From the NCBI GenBank assembly GCA_016932435.1, contig JAFGCW010000066.1, forward strand, positions 79,690 to 143,689: DNA of 64,000 bases. Direction: 5' to 3'. Under the pieces are notes generated by a model. That model was not told where the DNA came from. It searched no databases and was given only the letters and a program-made list of their open reading frames with translations. Origin of the DNA: Dehalococcoidales bacterium. GTDB lineage: Bacteria > Chloroflexota > Dehalococcoidia > Dehalococcoidales > UBA2162. The translations under genes were made by a program, and so were the position numbers. Shown in pieces: positions 1-8,527 of this stretch; positions within the stretch are counted from its first letter, which is position 1, and each line of letters begins with the position of its first letter.

Positions 1-347
1 CCAACAATCCAGCCTAGTCTTTCCTCAATCGCCTGGTGTGCCAGTTTATGCATCTTAAGCCCGAAACATATGTTATCTTTAACCGTGAGATGAGGGAACA
101 GGACATGATCCTGGTATACAATGCCGATATTTCGTTTTTCGGGTTCGAGAGTTGTCACGTTCGTCCCACGCAGCCAGATTTCACCATTTTTGATAGGGTA
201 CAGACCGGCGATAGATTCCAGCAGAACTGTTTTACCGGCACCGGTAGGCCCGAGTATTATGAAGTAATCTCCTTCTTCAATATTAAGACTGATATCGCTG
301 AGAACGAATTCGCCCAGGTCTACACAGAGATTTTTGATCTCAATCAT
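1..347 (-). CDS. Tungstate/molybdate ABC transporter ATP-binding protein (ModC/WtpC type), partial
   Basis: This is the N-terminal part of an ABC ATPase that would power oxyanion uptake at the inner face of the membrane. Translation from the ATG at 347 gives MIEIKNLCVDLGEF, then a Walker A motif GPTGAGKT and a Q-loop region VYQDHVLFPHLTV. The frame is open to the window edge, so the signature motif and Walker B lie outside. The ATG lies inside the end of the permease gene (8-nt overlap), so the two are translationally coupled and the ATPase is the downstream gene. Substrate is inferred from the permease and from the riboswitch upstream; Mo versus W cannot be decided from this fragment. Confidence 0.85.
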   Translation of the reverse strand, partial: MIEIKNLCVDLGEFVLSDISLNIEEGDYFIILGPTGAGKTVLLESIAGLYPIKNGEIWLRGTNVTTLEPEKRNIGIVYQDHVLFPHLTVKDNICFGLKMHKLAHQAIEERLGWIV

Positions 348-1170
348 CACTATTCCTCCCGTGAGCCAGAGTTCTCAGCAGTATAAAGACGATTATGGAG
401 ACGATTATTAATATGACGGCTATGGGACGAGCGTAGTTGAGTCCATATGTCTCGAATCTTTCGTAAACAAGTATAGGAGCGATCATAGGGTGGTAGGCAA
501 TAATGACAACCGCTCCGAATTCACTTATGCCCCTCGCCCACATCATTATGCTTCCGGAAAGGATACCTCTCCATGCGAGGGGAAAGGATACTCTGGAGAA
601 GGCCTTCCATGGGGATGCTCCAAGTGTACGGGCTACGTTTTCCAGCCGGACGTCAACCTTCTTAAAAGCTTCTTTGGAAGAATCGATAAGGAACGGGATA
701 CTGACAAAGAGCATTGCGACAACAATGCCGGCCATAGAATCTACAAATTCGATACCGATGCTACCAAATATCTTACCCACCAGGTATTTACGCCCGAAGA
801 TAAACAGCAGAGCGATGCCTGCTGCTGAATGAGGGACAACTATAGGAACGTCGATAAGACCTTCAACCAGACGTTTCCCGGGGAATTTTTTCCTTGCCAG
901 GAGATAGGCAAGCGGTACACCGAGTATAAAACCTATCGCCGTAGCAATCAAAGCAGCGTAGAGTGTAAGACCTATCGCACCGGTTACGGAAGGATCCAGG
1001 ATGGTCTTCCAGAGAGTTTCTGCGTCTGAAACTGAAGAAATAATCATTTTCCCGAGTGGAATTACCACGAACAGGAAAATGATCAGACCCAGTAACAGGA
1101 ACGTGACCGTTAACCGGTTTTTAACTATCCATTTCAAGGTCTTAATTACTACTCCTTCCTGAGTTTGCAT
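340..1170 (-). CDS. Tungstate/molybdate ABC transporter permease (ModB/WtpB/TupB family)
   Basis: Integral membrane subunit of an oxyanion importer, 277 residues with about six hydrophobic segments. The cytoplasmic coupling (EAA) loop is visible as ARTLGASPWKAFSRVSFP, followed by GxSEFGAV (seen as GISEFGAV), which is typical of the molybdate/tungstate permeases. The frame runs back to a GTG at 1221, but that codon lies inside the terminator hairpin; the ATG at 1170 (MQTQEG) is the sensible start. No substrate-binding protein gene lies between the riboswitch and the permease, so the binding protein must be encoded elsewhere or beyond the left edge. It supplies metal for the AOR and molybdopterin enzymes found at 29-36 kb (inference). 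Confidence 0.88.
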   Translation of the reverse strand: MQTQEGVVIKTLKWIVKNRLTVTFLLLGLIIFLFVVIPLGKMIISSVSDAETLWKTILDPSVTGAIGLTLYAALIATAIGFILGVPLAYLLARKKFPGKRLVEGLIDVPIVVPHSAAGIALLFIFGRKYLVGKIFGSIGIEFVDSMAGIVVAMLFVSIPFLIDSSKEAFKKVDVRLENVARTLGASPWKAFSRVSFPLAWRGILSGSIMMWARGISEFGAVVIIAYHPMIAPILVYERFETYGLNYARPIAVILIIVSIIVFILLRTLAHGRNSDD

Positions 1171-1207
1171 TATTCCCCATCTGTTTTTCAGCAATTCTAT
1201 ATTCGTT

Positions 1208-1235
1208 ACAAAAAAAAGCACCTCAAGGAGGTGCT
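1208..1235 (-). terminator. Intrinsic terminator of the riboswitch leader
   Basis: On the minus strand GAGCACCTC pairs across a 3-nt loop with GAGGTGCT and is followed by eight T. It sits between the riboswitch and the permease start, 40 nt upstream of the ATG, so it is placed to act as the expression platform of a transcriptional OFF switch. Confidence 0.85.
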
Positions 1236-1236
1236 C

Positions 1237-1362
1237 TACTGGACAGAATCCAGGCCATTGGGCGATCTCCTTTCCTTAACGGGAGGCGCAGGCGTTTCCA
1301 CCTGTACCCTATCGGTTGCTATCCATTGTCACCAGACTTTAGGATTGACAACTCGGAGCTAA
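1237..1362 (-). promoter_or_regulatory. Molybdenum/tungsten cofactor riboswitch (Moco/Tuco RNA motif)
   Basis: Read on the minus strand the leader has the conserved blocks of the Moco RNA motif: CTCCGAG near its 5' end, then GGAAACGCCTGCGCCTCCCG, AAGGAAAGGAGAT and AATGGCC. The same core (CGCCTCCCG, GGAAAGG, ATGGC) is what I remember from the E. coli moaA leader. It lies between a promoter and an intrinsic terminator in front of oxyanion transporter genes, a known genetic context for this class. Whether it is the Moco form or the Tuco variant lacking P3 needs a covariance-model alignment. Confidence 0.85.
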
Positions 1363-1399
1363 TATCTGTTGTTAATCTACTTATACCCTACTGGCGTTT

Positions 1400-1428
1400 A
1401 GTATATATAAAGACATCATACTAGTCAA
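1400..1428 (-). promoter_or_regulatory. Sigma-70-type promoter for the riboswitch/transporter transcript
   Basis: TTGACT at 1428-1423 and TATACT at 1405-1400 are separated by 17 bp. Transcription would begin about 30-35 nt before the conserved riboswitch core. Confidence 0.65.
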
Positions 1429-1446
1429 ACCTGGTTTTTTAGGGTA

Positions 1447-4221
1447 CTATTCGGCAGTTAATTCTGCCAGTTTTTCCAGTACTTCCTGGAGCGCATCCCA
1501 TTCTTTACCGAAGCCTGACCAGTCTCCATCCTGGACGTATTCCTGCGCTTTTTCGTAATGTGCCTGGGCCTGTTCGATTAATTCGGCAATATCACTGCTT
1601 ACCGGTGTTTCGGGTTCAATCTCTACCGGAGGCGTTACATCCGGCTCTTCAACTACCGGAGTTTCTTCACCGAATATTACTGCAAGGCTTTCTCTGAGGC
1701 TGGGCATCATGGCGATTTTTTCGCCAGCCGCGACGATAACCCGTTTCAGTTCAGGCAGACCGCCGCCTTCAGCCTGTAAGAATACCGGTTCAACATACAA
1801 TATCGATTCACCAATAGGTATCAACAACAGGTTGCCCCGTAAGACGGTGGATCCTCCGCGGCCCCAAAGGGCAAGCTGTTCGGTTATGACAGTATCCTGA
1901 CCGATACGATTTTCTATCTGACTTGGGCCGTCCACCCATTCTTCTTTGGGGAACCTGTAGGCAAGCAGTTTTCCGTAGTTATCCCCGTCGCAACGTGCCG
2001 CAAGCCAGCCGATCGTGTTTTTCTTGTTCGCCGGAGTAAACGGCAGCATCAGCAGGAATTCTTCCATATCTTCTTCAGGGAGACGCATGATGATGTAGTA
2101 CGGATCCATCGACTGCTCGGGGCCGAAATAGACTTCTCTGGGAACTTCCCACAGGTCTTCCTTGTTATAAAATACTCTGGCATCTTTCATATGATAGGTG
2201 AGATATGTCTGGACCTGGACATTGAACATATCCTCTGGATACCGGAGGTGTGATCTAAATCCCTCGGGCATCTGCTCCATAGGGATAAACAGGTCAGGGA
2301 ATATCTCCTGGTAGGTGCGGATAAGAGCATCGTCCGGATCGGTGATATAGAAAGAAACATCACCGTTATAAGCATCGATAACCACTTTTACACTGTTGCG
2401 TATGTAGTTCAGTCCGTTCGATAGTGGTGTTGAGTATGGATACCGGTCGCTGATGGTATAGGCATCCTGTATCCAGTAGAGGTTATCATCTATCACGACT
2501 ATATAGGGGTCTCTGTCAAGCATCAGGAAAGGTGCCAGTTGATTCACTCTCTCTTGAATATTCCGGTGATAGAGAAGCTTACTCTCGGAAGTTAACTCGC
2601 CGCTGATTAGTATATTAAAGTCGCCCATTTCCCATGCATACATAAGTCTTCGGAAAAATCCGTTAAGACTGATACCTCCGGTGCCTTCATAGCTGCCGTA
2701 GACATTTTCATCACCGGCAGGATAATCGAATTCCTGTGTTTCGGTGTTTACGATTATATAGTTATTTGTCTTTTCGCCGTAGTAGATACCCGGTTGAGCG
2801 ATATTAATATTTCCAACAGGGGGTATATCCTTCACCATGAGAACGGGCAAACCCTGAGTAGCGACTTCATTGACGGGACTGAGAGTGAGACCGTATCCAT
2901 GGGTATAGAGGAGACGCCGGTTAATCCAGGTTTGAGCTTCTTCGGGTAATTTATCGGCAGATAACTCACGAACCGATAACATTACCTGCCGGTAATTACC
3001 GTCAATCGTATAACGGTCTATATCAACATCATTAAAATCATAATAGGGGCGTAATGACTGGATGTGGTTGAAGGTATCTTTCAAAGGGCGATGGTCCCAC
3101 AACCTGACATTGCTTATCGTGACTTCATTCGCCGTGATATCCTGAGGGCTTGGTGTATCATTTGCCGGATAGGGTTTTTCTTCGATATCATTCAGCCCGA
3201 ACGCTTCCCGGGTGAAATTGATATTATAGTTTATGTACGGTGTCTCTTTTGCCAGTTCACTCGGCTGAACCTGGAAACGCTGGATAATAGCGGGGTAAAC
3301 GATTCCGACCAGGACCGCAGCGACTATCCAGGCACCGATGCCGTATAATATCTGGCGATAATTTCTACGAAACATAGATATCAACACCATGATAATAAAC
3401 AGGATTACCACTACCAGCAAAATCCACTGAGCAGGCAGCTTGGAGTGCATATCCGCATAGCTGGCGCCGAAAACAACGCCGCGACTTGAATACACGAGGT
3501 CCCAGATGCCAAGCCAGTAACCCCAGGCGAAAAAGCCCAGGATGGTAATAAATAGACCTCCGACATGCGCCATAACCGGTCGGGCATAGTCGAATTTTAA
3601 CCTCTGTATTCCATAACTGATGGCATATACACCGGCGCTGCCAATCAGGCAGACAATGAACGCACCTGTCAGCCAGCCCCGCAGCAGGTTAAGGAAAGGC
3701 AGGGAGAACATATAGAAACCGACTTCTTTCTGAAACACCGGGTCCAGAATTCCGAAAGGCTGCCAGTTAAGAGCACGAAGAATAACCTCCCAGTTACTCT
3801 GGGCGACAAGACCGAATATCAAGCTCAGGAGTAAAGTAACGAGGATAGCACCTGTCCTGATCGCGGGTTGCAGCCGTTTCACCAGAGCCCAGGGCCATAA
3901 ATTGTTGTCTATCTTGGGGACAAGACGGGTAGCAAGTAATAAATTTCCTGAGAACAGGACTCCGAAGATAAATGCCGCTATAAAGAAAATAAGAATCCGC
4001 GACCAAAGGATGGTAGTGAAAACCGAGCCATAGCCAAGGCTACTGAACCAGAGCCAGTCTGTGTAGAAGCCTTTACCAGCACTGATTATTATGAACAGCC
4101 CGATCAGGATACCAAGCGTCCATAATATCCTGGAGGTTGTCCTGCCGGCAGCAGAACCTCCAGATTTTTTATCCTGGTCTTCAGGAAACCATCGTTGCCA
4201 CTGTTTCTCGAATGAGTCCAA
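1447..4221 (-). CDS. UPF0182 family large membrane protein
   Basis: Large integral membrane protein of the UPF0182 (COG1615) family, function unknown. From the chosen start it has about 924 residues: a short hydrophilic N-terminus, about seven hydrophobic helices in the first third, then a long extracytoplasmic domain and an acidic, proline-rich C-terminal tail. The open frame extends to an ATG at 4293, but a TTG at 4221 is preceded by AAAGGAG, and a promoter (4274-4245) lies inside the longer version, so the shorter form is preferred. It is divergent from the HTH gene at 4405. Family length is usually 900-1000 residues, so it looks intact. Confidence 0.9.
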   Translation of the reverse strand: MDSFEKQWQRWFPEDQDKKSGGSAAGRTTSRILWTLGILIGLFIIISAGKGFYTDWLWFSSLGYGSVFTTILWSRILIFFIAAFIFGVLFSGNLLLATRLVPKIDNNLWPWALVKRLQPAIRTGAILVTLLLSLIFGLVAQSNWEVILRALNWQPFGILDPVFQKEVGFYMFSLPFLNLLRGWLTGAFIVCLIGSAGVYAISYGIQRLKFDYARPVMAHVGGLFITILGFFAWGYWLGIWDLVYSSRGVVFGASYADMHSKLPAQWILLVVVILFIIMVLISMFRRNYRQILYGIGAWIVAAVLVGIVYPAIIQRFQVQPSELAKETPYINYNINFTREAFGLNDIEEKPYPANDTPSPQDITANEVTISNVRLWDHRPLKDTFNHIQSLRPYYDFNDVDIDRYTIDGNYRQVMLSVRELSADKLPEEAQTWINRRLLYTHGYGLTLSPVNEVATQGLPVLMVKDIPPVGNINIAQPGIYYGEKTNNYIIVNTETQEFDYPAGDENVYGSYEGTGGISLNGFFRRLMYAWEMGDFNILISGELTSESKLLYHRNIQERVNQLAPFLMLDRDPYIVVIDDNLYWIQDAYTISDRYPYSTPLSNGLNYIRNSVKVVIDAYNGDVSFYITDPDDALIRTYQEIFPDLFIPMEQMPEGFRSHLRYPEDMFNVQVQTYLTYHMKDARVFYNKEDLWEVPREVYFGPEQSMDPYYIIMRLPEEDMEEFLLMLPFTPANKKNTIGWLAARCDGDNYGKLLAYRFPKEEWVDGPSQIENRIGQDTVITEQLALWGRGGSTVLRGNLLLIPIGESILYVEPVFLQAEGGGLPELKRVIVAAGEKIAMMPSLRESLAVIFGEETPVVEEPDVTPPVEIEPETPVSSDIAELIEQAQAHYEKAQEYVQDGDWSGFGKEWDALQEVLEKLAELTAE

Positions 4222-4244
4222 TCCGAATTCTCCTTTAGTCTTTG

Positions 4245-4274
4245 AGAATATCACAGCCTGTGTGTGAAGGTCAA
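4245..4274 (-). promoter_or_regulatory. Promoter for the UPF0182 gene
   Basis: TTGACC (4274-4269) and TATTCT (4250-4245) with an 18-bp spacer. Initiation near 4238 gives a short leader containing the AAAGGAG ribosome site for the TTG start at 4221. Confidence 0.5.
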
Positions 4275-4293
4275 TTACACGTGGATAATCCAT

Positions 4294-4314
4294 AACTCAA
4301 CCACAGGTTGAGTT
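4294..4314. promoter_or_regulatory. Perfect 9-3-9 inverted repeat, candidate operator
   Basis: AACTCAACC-ACA-GGTTGAGTT is a perfect dyad lying between the two divergent promoters (minus-strand 4274-4245 and plus-strand 4320-4348). It abuts the -35 of the HTH gene, so autoregulation by the HTH protein is the simplest reading. Confidence 0.55.
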
Positions 4315-4319
4315 TACGC

Positions 4320-4348
4320 TTGATACAACCTGTTAAATCATGTATGGT
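4320..4348 (+). promoter_or_regulatory. Promoter for the HTH/papain-like gene
   Basis: TTGATA and TATGGT with a 17-bp spacer, about 55 nt upstream of the ATG at 4405, next to the dyad at 4294-4314. Confidence 0.45.
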
Positions 4349-4404
4349 AATACAATTCCTGTCGGTTATTATTAAAGGTAAAGACTATCGATCGAGGTAA
4401 GGAT

Positions 4405-6210
4405 ATGAATACTCAGGAGATCGGAAAACACATCGCGTTGCTGCGTAAAGAGCGTGGCTTAACACAGGAAAAACTTGCCGAAGCATTATCTGTCAGCCCC
4501 CAGGCGGTGAGTAAATGGGAAAACGGTCATTCCTTACCTGAGACGTTGTTACTGCCGAGGCTGGCGAGGATTCTTGACTGTTCCATCGATAATATTCTGA
4601 TGGTGAATAATCTGCAGATACTTGATGCGATATACGGGGACGGCCTGGAAAACGAAAACGTGACGAAACGGCTAAACCGTCTTGTCGAAGATAATGGTCT
4701 AAGTATAAAGGTAGATTACCTGTCGATAGCGAGTAATGCTGCCAGGGGCAGGAAGCGGTATTTGCTGGTGAAATACCAGAATGATACGGGTGTTTCTTAT
4801 TGTGTTACCGCCGATAACGAAGACCTGAGTCTTGATAATTCTTCATCCTCGAAACGATTACCATCGTCAAAGCTGGAAATAATCACTGCCAGCTATGGCA
4901 ATGAAATAGCGTCCAATGATGTTTTGCACCGAATACGGCACATGAATGTATTTGAAACGAAAGGTTTCCAGGCTAACCATACGTACTTTCCCAGCACTCC
5001 TATGGTTGACAGTCCTGAATACCTGACCATCGTCTATTTGAACAAGTCGGGTATTCGTATTGCTACCTGTGCCGAAGGCGAAATTCTCAGATTAACTGAA
5101 GACAGGACGGAATTAATTCGAGAGGTTCCCGGTCTGGCGGATTCATGTGTTATTCGCGGAGTTGACCTGTTACCCGGGTTCGGTCAAGGTATGGACTGCA
5201 CGTGGGCAGGAGCACTGACCGTTGCTTTGAGAGCTATGGGTGAGACTGTTTCATACGTAAAGGTAATGGGTGTATCAGGAGCCTGCTGGCGTATCGCTTT
5301 TACAAGCCCGAACTGGGATTATTCATCGGCCGACGCTCTTATCGCGTACAATTATGCCGAACCGGGATATAATGCGTTCGGTTATACTCCGCAAATCACA
5401 GAAAGAGTTGAGAAAAAATACCGGGTGGCCGAGAGAAGCAGGATAGTCGACAGTATCAATCAGGGTCAGCCGGTCCTTGGTATCAATCTGCGTGTCGCCC
5501 ACGAGTGGGGAGTAATCTGCGGTTATGAAGATAATGGAAATAGACTGCTTTGCCGGACCTACTTCGATGACCGGGTAACAAATAGTCCTGATTTCGACAA
5601 TAAATCGGTCACCGAAGAGAAATATCTTTACGTGGATAACTGGCCTTTTATTATTACGTATTTCGGACAGAAAGGAATCGTTCCGACCGATTATCTGAAC
5701 CTGCTTAATTCGCTGAAAGTACTGGTAGACTCGATGAACGGGCAGGGAGAACGCGGTTACTCGGTCGGGTATGACGCCTACCGGGTATGGCAGGCAGACC
5801 TGCGTGACGACGAATGGTTTGTAAATGCCGATGATGAACAGTTCGGCAGACGGCTCGATGTAAACTACTTTTGTCTGGATGCACTACTTGATGCCCGTCA
5901 AGCGGCTTTTCGATACCTGCAATCATCCCTTGGTCTGATTGAAAATGACCGTATAAAAGAAATAGCAGCGGTATACGAACAAATCAGTAATATTCTATCA
6001 GGTCTGTTACCGGATGTACCAGGGCTGGACTCAGATTTATGGCCAGACACCGTAACTCCAAAGAACATGAGAAAAGCCTGGACTCCTGAGCTTCGGCACA
6101 GGCAGGCAGACCTTTTCGATGAGATAATAGCCCTTGAGAAAAAGGGCGAAGAGATCGCTCGCAAGATTATCCATATGGAGACCTCGCCATCCGAAACTGA
6201 CGGGACTTAA
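4405..6210 (+). CDS. XRE-family HTH domain fused to a BtrH/C39-like cysteine-peptidase-fold domain
   Basis: A 601-residue two-part protein. Residues 1-65 are a clear Cro/C1-type helix-turn-helix (LTQEKLAEALSVSPQAVSKWENG). After a variable linker, residues about 245-420 resemble the BtrH/C39-like papain fold: GFGQGMDCTWAGAL puts a candidate nucleophile at C265, and HEWGVICGYED puts a candidate catalytic His at H366. The C-terminal 150 residues are helical. BtrH-like domains are known as acyltransferases in aminoglycoside biosynthesis and C39 as peptidases; here the fusion to a DNA-binding domain suggests a one-component regulator that binds or processes a peptide or amide ligand (inference). 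The ATG has a GAGGTAAGG ribosome site. The DinB-like gene follows after 40 nt. Confidence 0.75.
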   Translation: MNTQEIGKHIALLRKERGLTQEKLAEALSVSPQAVSKWENGHSLPETLLLPRLARILDCSIDNILMVNNLQILDAIYGDGLENENVTKRLNRLVEDNGLSIKVDYLSIASNAARGRKRYLLVKYQNDTGVSYCVTADNEDLSLDNSSSSKRLPSSKLEIITASYGNEIASNDVLHRIRHMNVFETKGFQANHTYFPSTPMVDSPEYLTIVYLNKSGIRIATCAEGEILRLTEDRTELIREVPGLADSCVIRGVDLLPGFGQGMDCTWAGALTVALRAMGETVSYVKVMGVSGACWRIAFTSPNWDYSSADALIAYNYAEPGYNAFGYTPQITERVEKKYRVAERSRIVDSINQGQPVLGINLRVAHEWGVICGYEDNGNRLLCRTYFDDRVTNSPDFDNKSVTEEKYLYVDNWPFIITYFGQKGIVPTDYLNLLNSLKVLVDSMNGQGERGYSVGYDAYRVWQADLRDDEWFVNADDEQFGRRLDVNYFCLDALLDARQAAFRYLQSSLGLIENDRIKEIAAVYEQISNILSGLLPDVPGLDSDLWPDTVTPKNMRKAWTPELRHRQADLFDEIIALEKKGEEIARKIIHMETSPSETDGT

Positions 6211-6250
6211 TACATAATGGTAACGGGATATAGACAGGAGGGATACCAGG

Positions 6251-6724
6251 ATGACTAACAGTGATATTTCCAGTGTAATGTATGACCAGTGTCAGCGTCC
6301 CCTGAAGATGTTCAGAGATGCCGTCATGGCATTCCCTGCCGATGAATGGAAAAAGGGTGAGTTCGACTATTTACGCCCCGCCGGAGTGGTATATCACCTG
6401 GTCGAAACACTCGATTTCTTCTTTAGCGATCAGCCGCCGGATAAATTCGGCTGGGGGAGTAGGTTTGGGGTGGACTGGGAAGAAAAAGATTCGCAACGCC
6501 TGCCGGGCCAGGGAGAAATCATCAGCTACCTGGATGAAATGGAAGATAAGTTTCAGCAGTGGTTGAAAAAAGCCGACTTACTTGCAGCAGAGACCATGTA
6601 TCCGTGGACGGAATCGCTGGTCCTGGGCAGGGTAGTCTATGTCGCACGGCATCTCCAGCATCACCTTTCCGAGATGTCACTGGAACTGACAAGGCGAGGT
6701 TTCCAGAGCCCGGAATGGCTGTAA
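6251..6724 (+). CDS. DinB-like four-helix-bundle protein
   Basis: A 157-residue protein of the DinB/YfiT superfamily. These are metal-binding four-helix bundles that include thiol-dependent transferases. A His in VVYHLVETLDF and the pair in ARHLQHHLSEM are placed like the metal triad. An AGGAGG ribosome site precedes the ATG. It probably shares a transcript with the upstream HTH fusion. The substrate is unknown. Confidence 0.7.
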   Translation: MTNSDISSVMYDQCQRPLKMFRDAVMAFPADEWKKGEFDYLRPAGVVYHLVETLDFFFSDQPPDKFGWGSRFGVDWEEKDSQRLPGQGEIISYLDEMEDKFQQWLKKADLLAAETMYPWTESLVLGRVVYVARHLQHHLSEMSLELTRRGFQSPEWL

Positions 6725-6857
6725 AATCGTATATCAGACTTGACTCTTTATCACATCCCCACTTATTTTGAACGATTCCTGATATATTGATAACGTCATC
6801 CGTATGGCTTGCCCTGTTTATCAGGCTGGACTATAATCGAATAGGGAGACTTGCGTC

Positions 6858-8012
6858 ATGACGAACAATCCCGAGCCTGGTAACGAGGTTGATTTTTCGA
6901 AACTTAAATCATATTCATATGAAATTGGTCCCATCCGCCCGCCCAGTGAAGGCGGCAGTTTTTCTCTCCTGTTGCGTGTTACGGGCAACTGTCCCTGGAG
7001 TAGATGTACTTTCTGCTATGGCAGGTTTTATAACCGCGAGAAATTCAGGCTGAGACCTGTCGAAGAAGTCAAGGCTGATATCGATGCCGTAAAGGGAATT
7101 GCCGATGAACTTACAGCCATTTCACGGAAACTGGGATACGAGGGAAACCTCCAGCCGATCGGGGCAATCGTGCAGAGCAGCCTTATCGAGGACAGGGACA
7201 GATACGCACTGACGGAACATGATTACTACAATATCCAGAGCGTGGTGAATACCTACAACTGGCTTGTTGCCGGCGGCAAAACCGTCTTTCTCCAGGATGC
7301 CGATACTATTATCATCAAAGCTTCCCAGCTCATTGAGATTCTTAGATATCTGAAAGAGATGTTTCCGAGTATTACCCGGATTACCTCCTATGCACGGTCG
7401 AAGTCCATTTCTCATAAGACGCCGGAAGAACTGAAGGCATTGAACGAAGCCGGACTGACAAGGCTGCATGTCGGACTTGAGACCGGCGATGATGAGCTAC
7501 TGAAACTGATCGATAAAGGTGTTACCGCTGAAGAGCATATTTCTGCAGGAAAGAAAGCACTCGCTGCCGGATTTGAGTTATCGGAGTATGTGATGCCGGG
7601 ACTTGGCGGGAAGAAATTGTGGAAACAGCATGCTGAAAATACGGCACGAGTACTGAACGAGATAAATCCGGATTTCATCAGGTTAAGACCGTTTGTTCCC
7701 AGCGCGGGTACACCGATGCTTGAATCGTATCAGAAAGGCGAGTTCGAGATGCTTTCTCCCCATGAAATATTGAGAGAAGTAAGATTGATGATAGAGAACC
7801 TGGAGGTCGATTCCGGGGTATGCTTCGATCATAACCTGAATACATCATACCGGTCCGGGAATGTCGTTGTGCCACTGATGAAACAGGGTTACAACGGCTA
7901 TAAATTTCCGGATGAAAAGGAAACCGTGCTGGGTTTAATAGATAAGGCGCTTAGTCTTGATGAGAAGCTGTTCGTGGATTTGAGAAACAGCGTCGGCGCG
8001 ACAAGCATGTAG
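6858..8012 (+). CDS. Radical SAM protein
   Basis: A 384-residue radical SAM enzyme of the B12-independent Elp3/NifB-like type. The cluster-binding motif is visible as NCPWSRCTFC (C-x4-C-x2-C, one residue longer than the classic spacing) about 50 residues in. Later strands include GLTRLHVGLETGDDELL, the SAM-contacting region typical of the fold. It ends 11 nt before the NuoE-like gene and so is probably the first gene of the NADH-oxidising operon. Its substrate is not recognisable, but the linkage suggests maturation of, or electron supply from, that complex. Confidence 0.85.
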   Translation: MTNNPEPGNEVDFSKLKSYSYEIGPIRPPSEGGSFSLLLRVTGNCPWSRCTFCYGRFYNREKFRLRPVEEVKADIDAVKGIADELTAISRKLGYEGNLQPIGAIVQSSLIEDRDRYALTEHDYYNIQSVVNTYNWLVAGGKTVFLQDADTIIIKASQLIEILRYLKEMFPSITRITSYARSKSISHKTPEELKALNEAGLTRLHVGLETGDDELLKLIDKGVTAEEHISAGKKALAAGFELSEYVMPGLGGKKLWKQHAENTARVLNEINPDFIRLRPFVPSAGTPMLESYQKGEFEMLSPHEILREVRLMIENLEVDSGVCFDHNLNTSYRSGNVVVPLMKQGYNGYKFPDEKETVLGLIDKALSLDEKLFVDLRNSVGATSM

Positions 8013-8023
8013 CGAGGGTGTAA

Positions 8024-8527
8024 TTGACCACTGAAGAAGCCGAAAACAGGCAGGAAACTAAAAAGGTACTTAAAAGGTTCGGGAAGAAAAGGGGTAACCT
8101 TATCCCGATCCTGCAAAAAGTGCAGGGCAAACTCGGTTATCTACCAAATGAAGCGATGGAGGAGGTAGCAGGTTTCCTGGGCATTTCGGAAGTGGACGTG
8201 TATGAAGTGGTTACTTTTTATAACCAGTTCCGCCTGAATCCTCCGGGGAAACATTCGATAAGGGTATGCCTCGGAACCGCCTGCCACATGAAGGGCGGCT
8301 ATATCACGATGGATGCCTGGAAACGCAGGCTTGGCATAGATGTGCGGCAGACTACGCCTGACAGAGAATTCGACCTGGACAGTGTTGCCTGTGTCGGCTG
8401 TTGCGTTATGGCTCCGGTTACGGTAGTCGATGATAAGCCAGAGGGTAACGTTGAACCTACCAAGGTTGACGGTATACTACTTTCCTTCGAACTGGCAAGA
8501 GAAAAAGAGGTAAAAAAGGACAAATGA
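8024..8527 (+). CDS. NuoE/HndA/HoxE-like [2Fe-2S] subunit
   Basis: A 167-residue thioredoxin-fold [2Fe-2S] protein that passes electrons within a soluble NAD(P)H-oxidising module. The four cysteine ligands are seen as VCLGTAC (C-x4-C) and CVGCC (C-x3-C). The TTG start at 8024 follows GAGGGTG at good spacing. It overlaps the next gene by 4 nt (ATGA), so translation is coupled. Confidence 0.9.
   Translation: MTTEEAENRQETKKVLKRFGKKRGNLIPILQKVQGKLGYLPNEAMEEVAGFLGISEVDVYEVVTFYNQFRLNPPGKHSIRVCLGTACHMKGGYITMDAWKRRLGIDVRQTTPDREFDLDSVACVGCCVMAPVTVVDDKPEGNVEPTKVDGILLSFELAREKEVKKDK

Noticed and set aside
1171..1221. Longer permease start at the GTG at 1221
   Set aside because: The GTG lies within the terminator hairpin of the riboswitch leader and would be absent as a separate start region; ATG at 1170 fits better.
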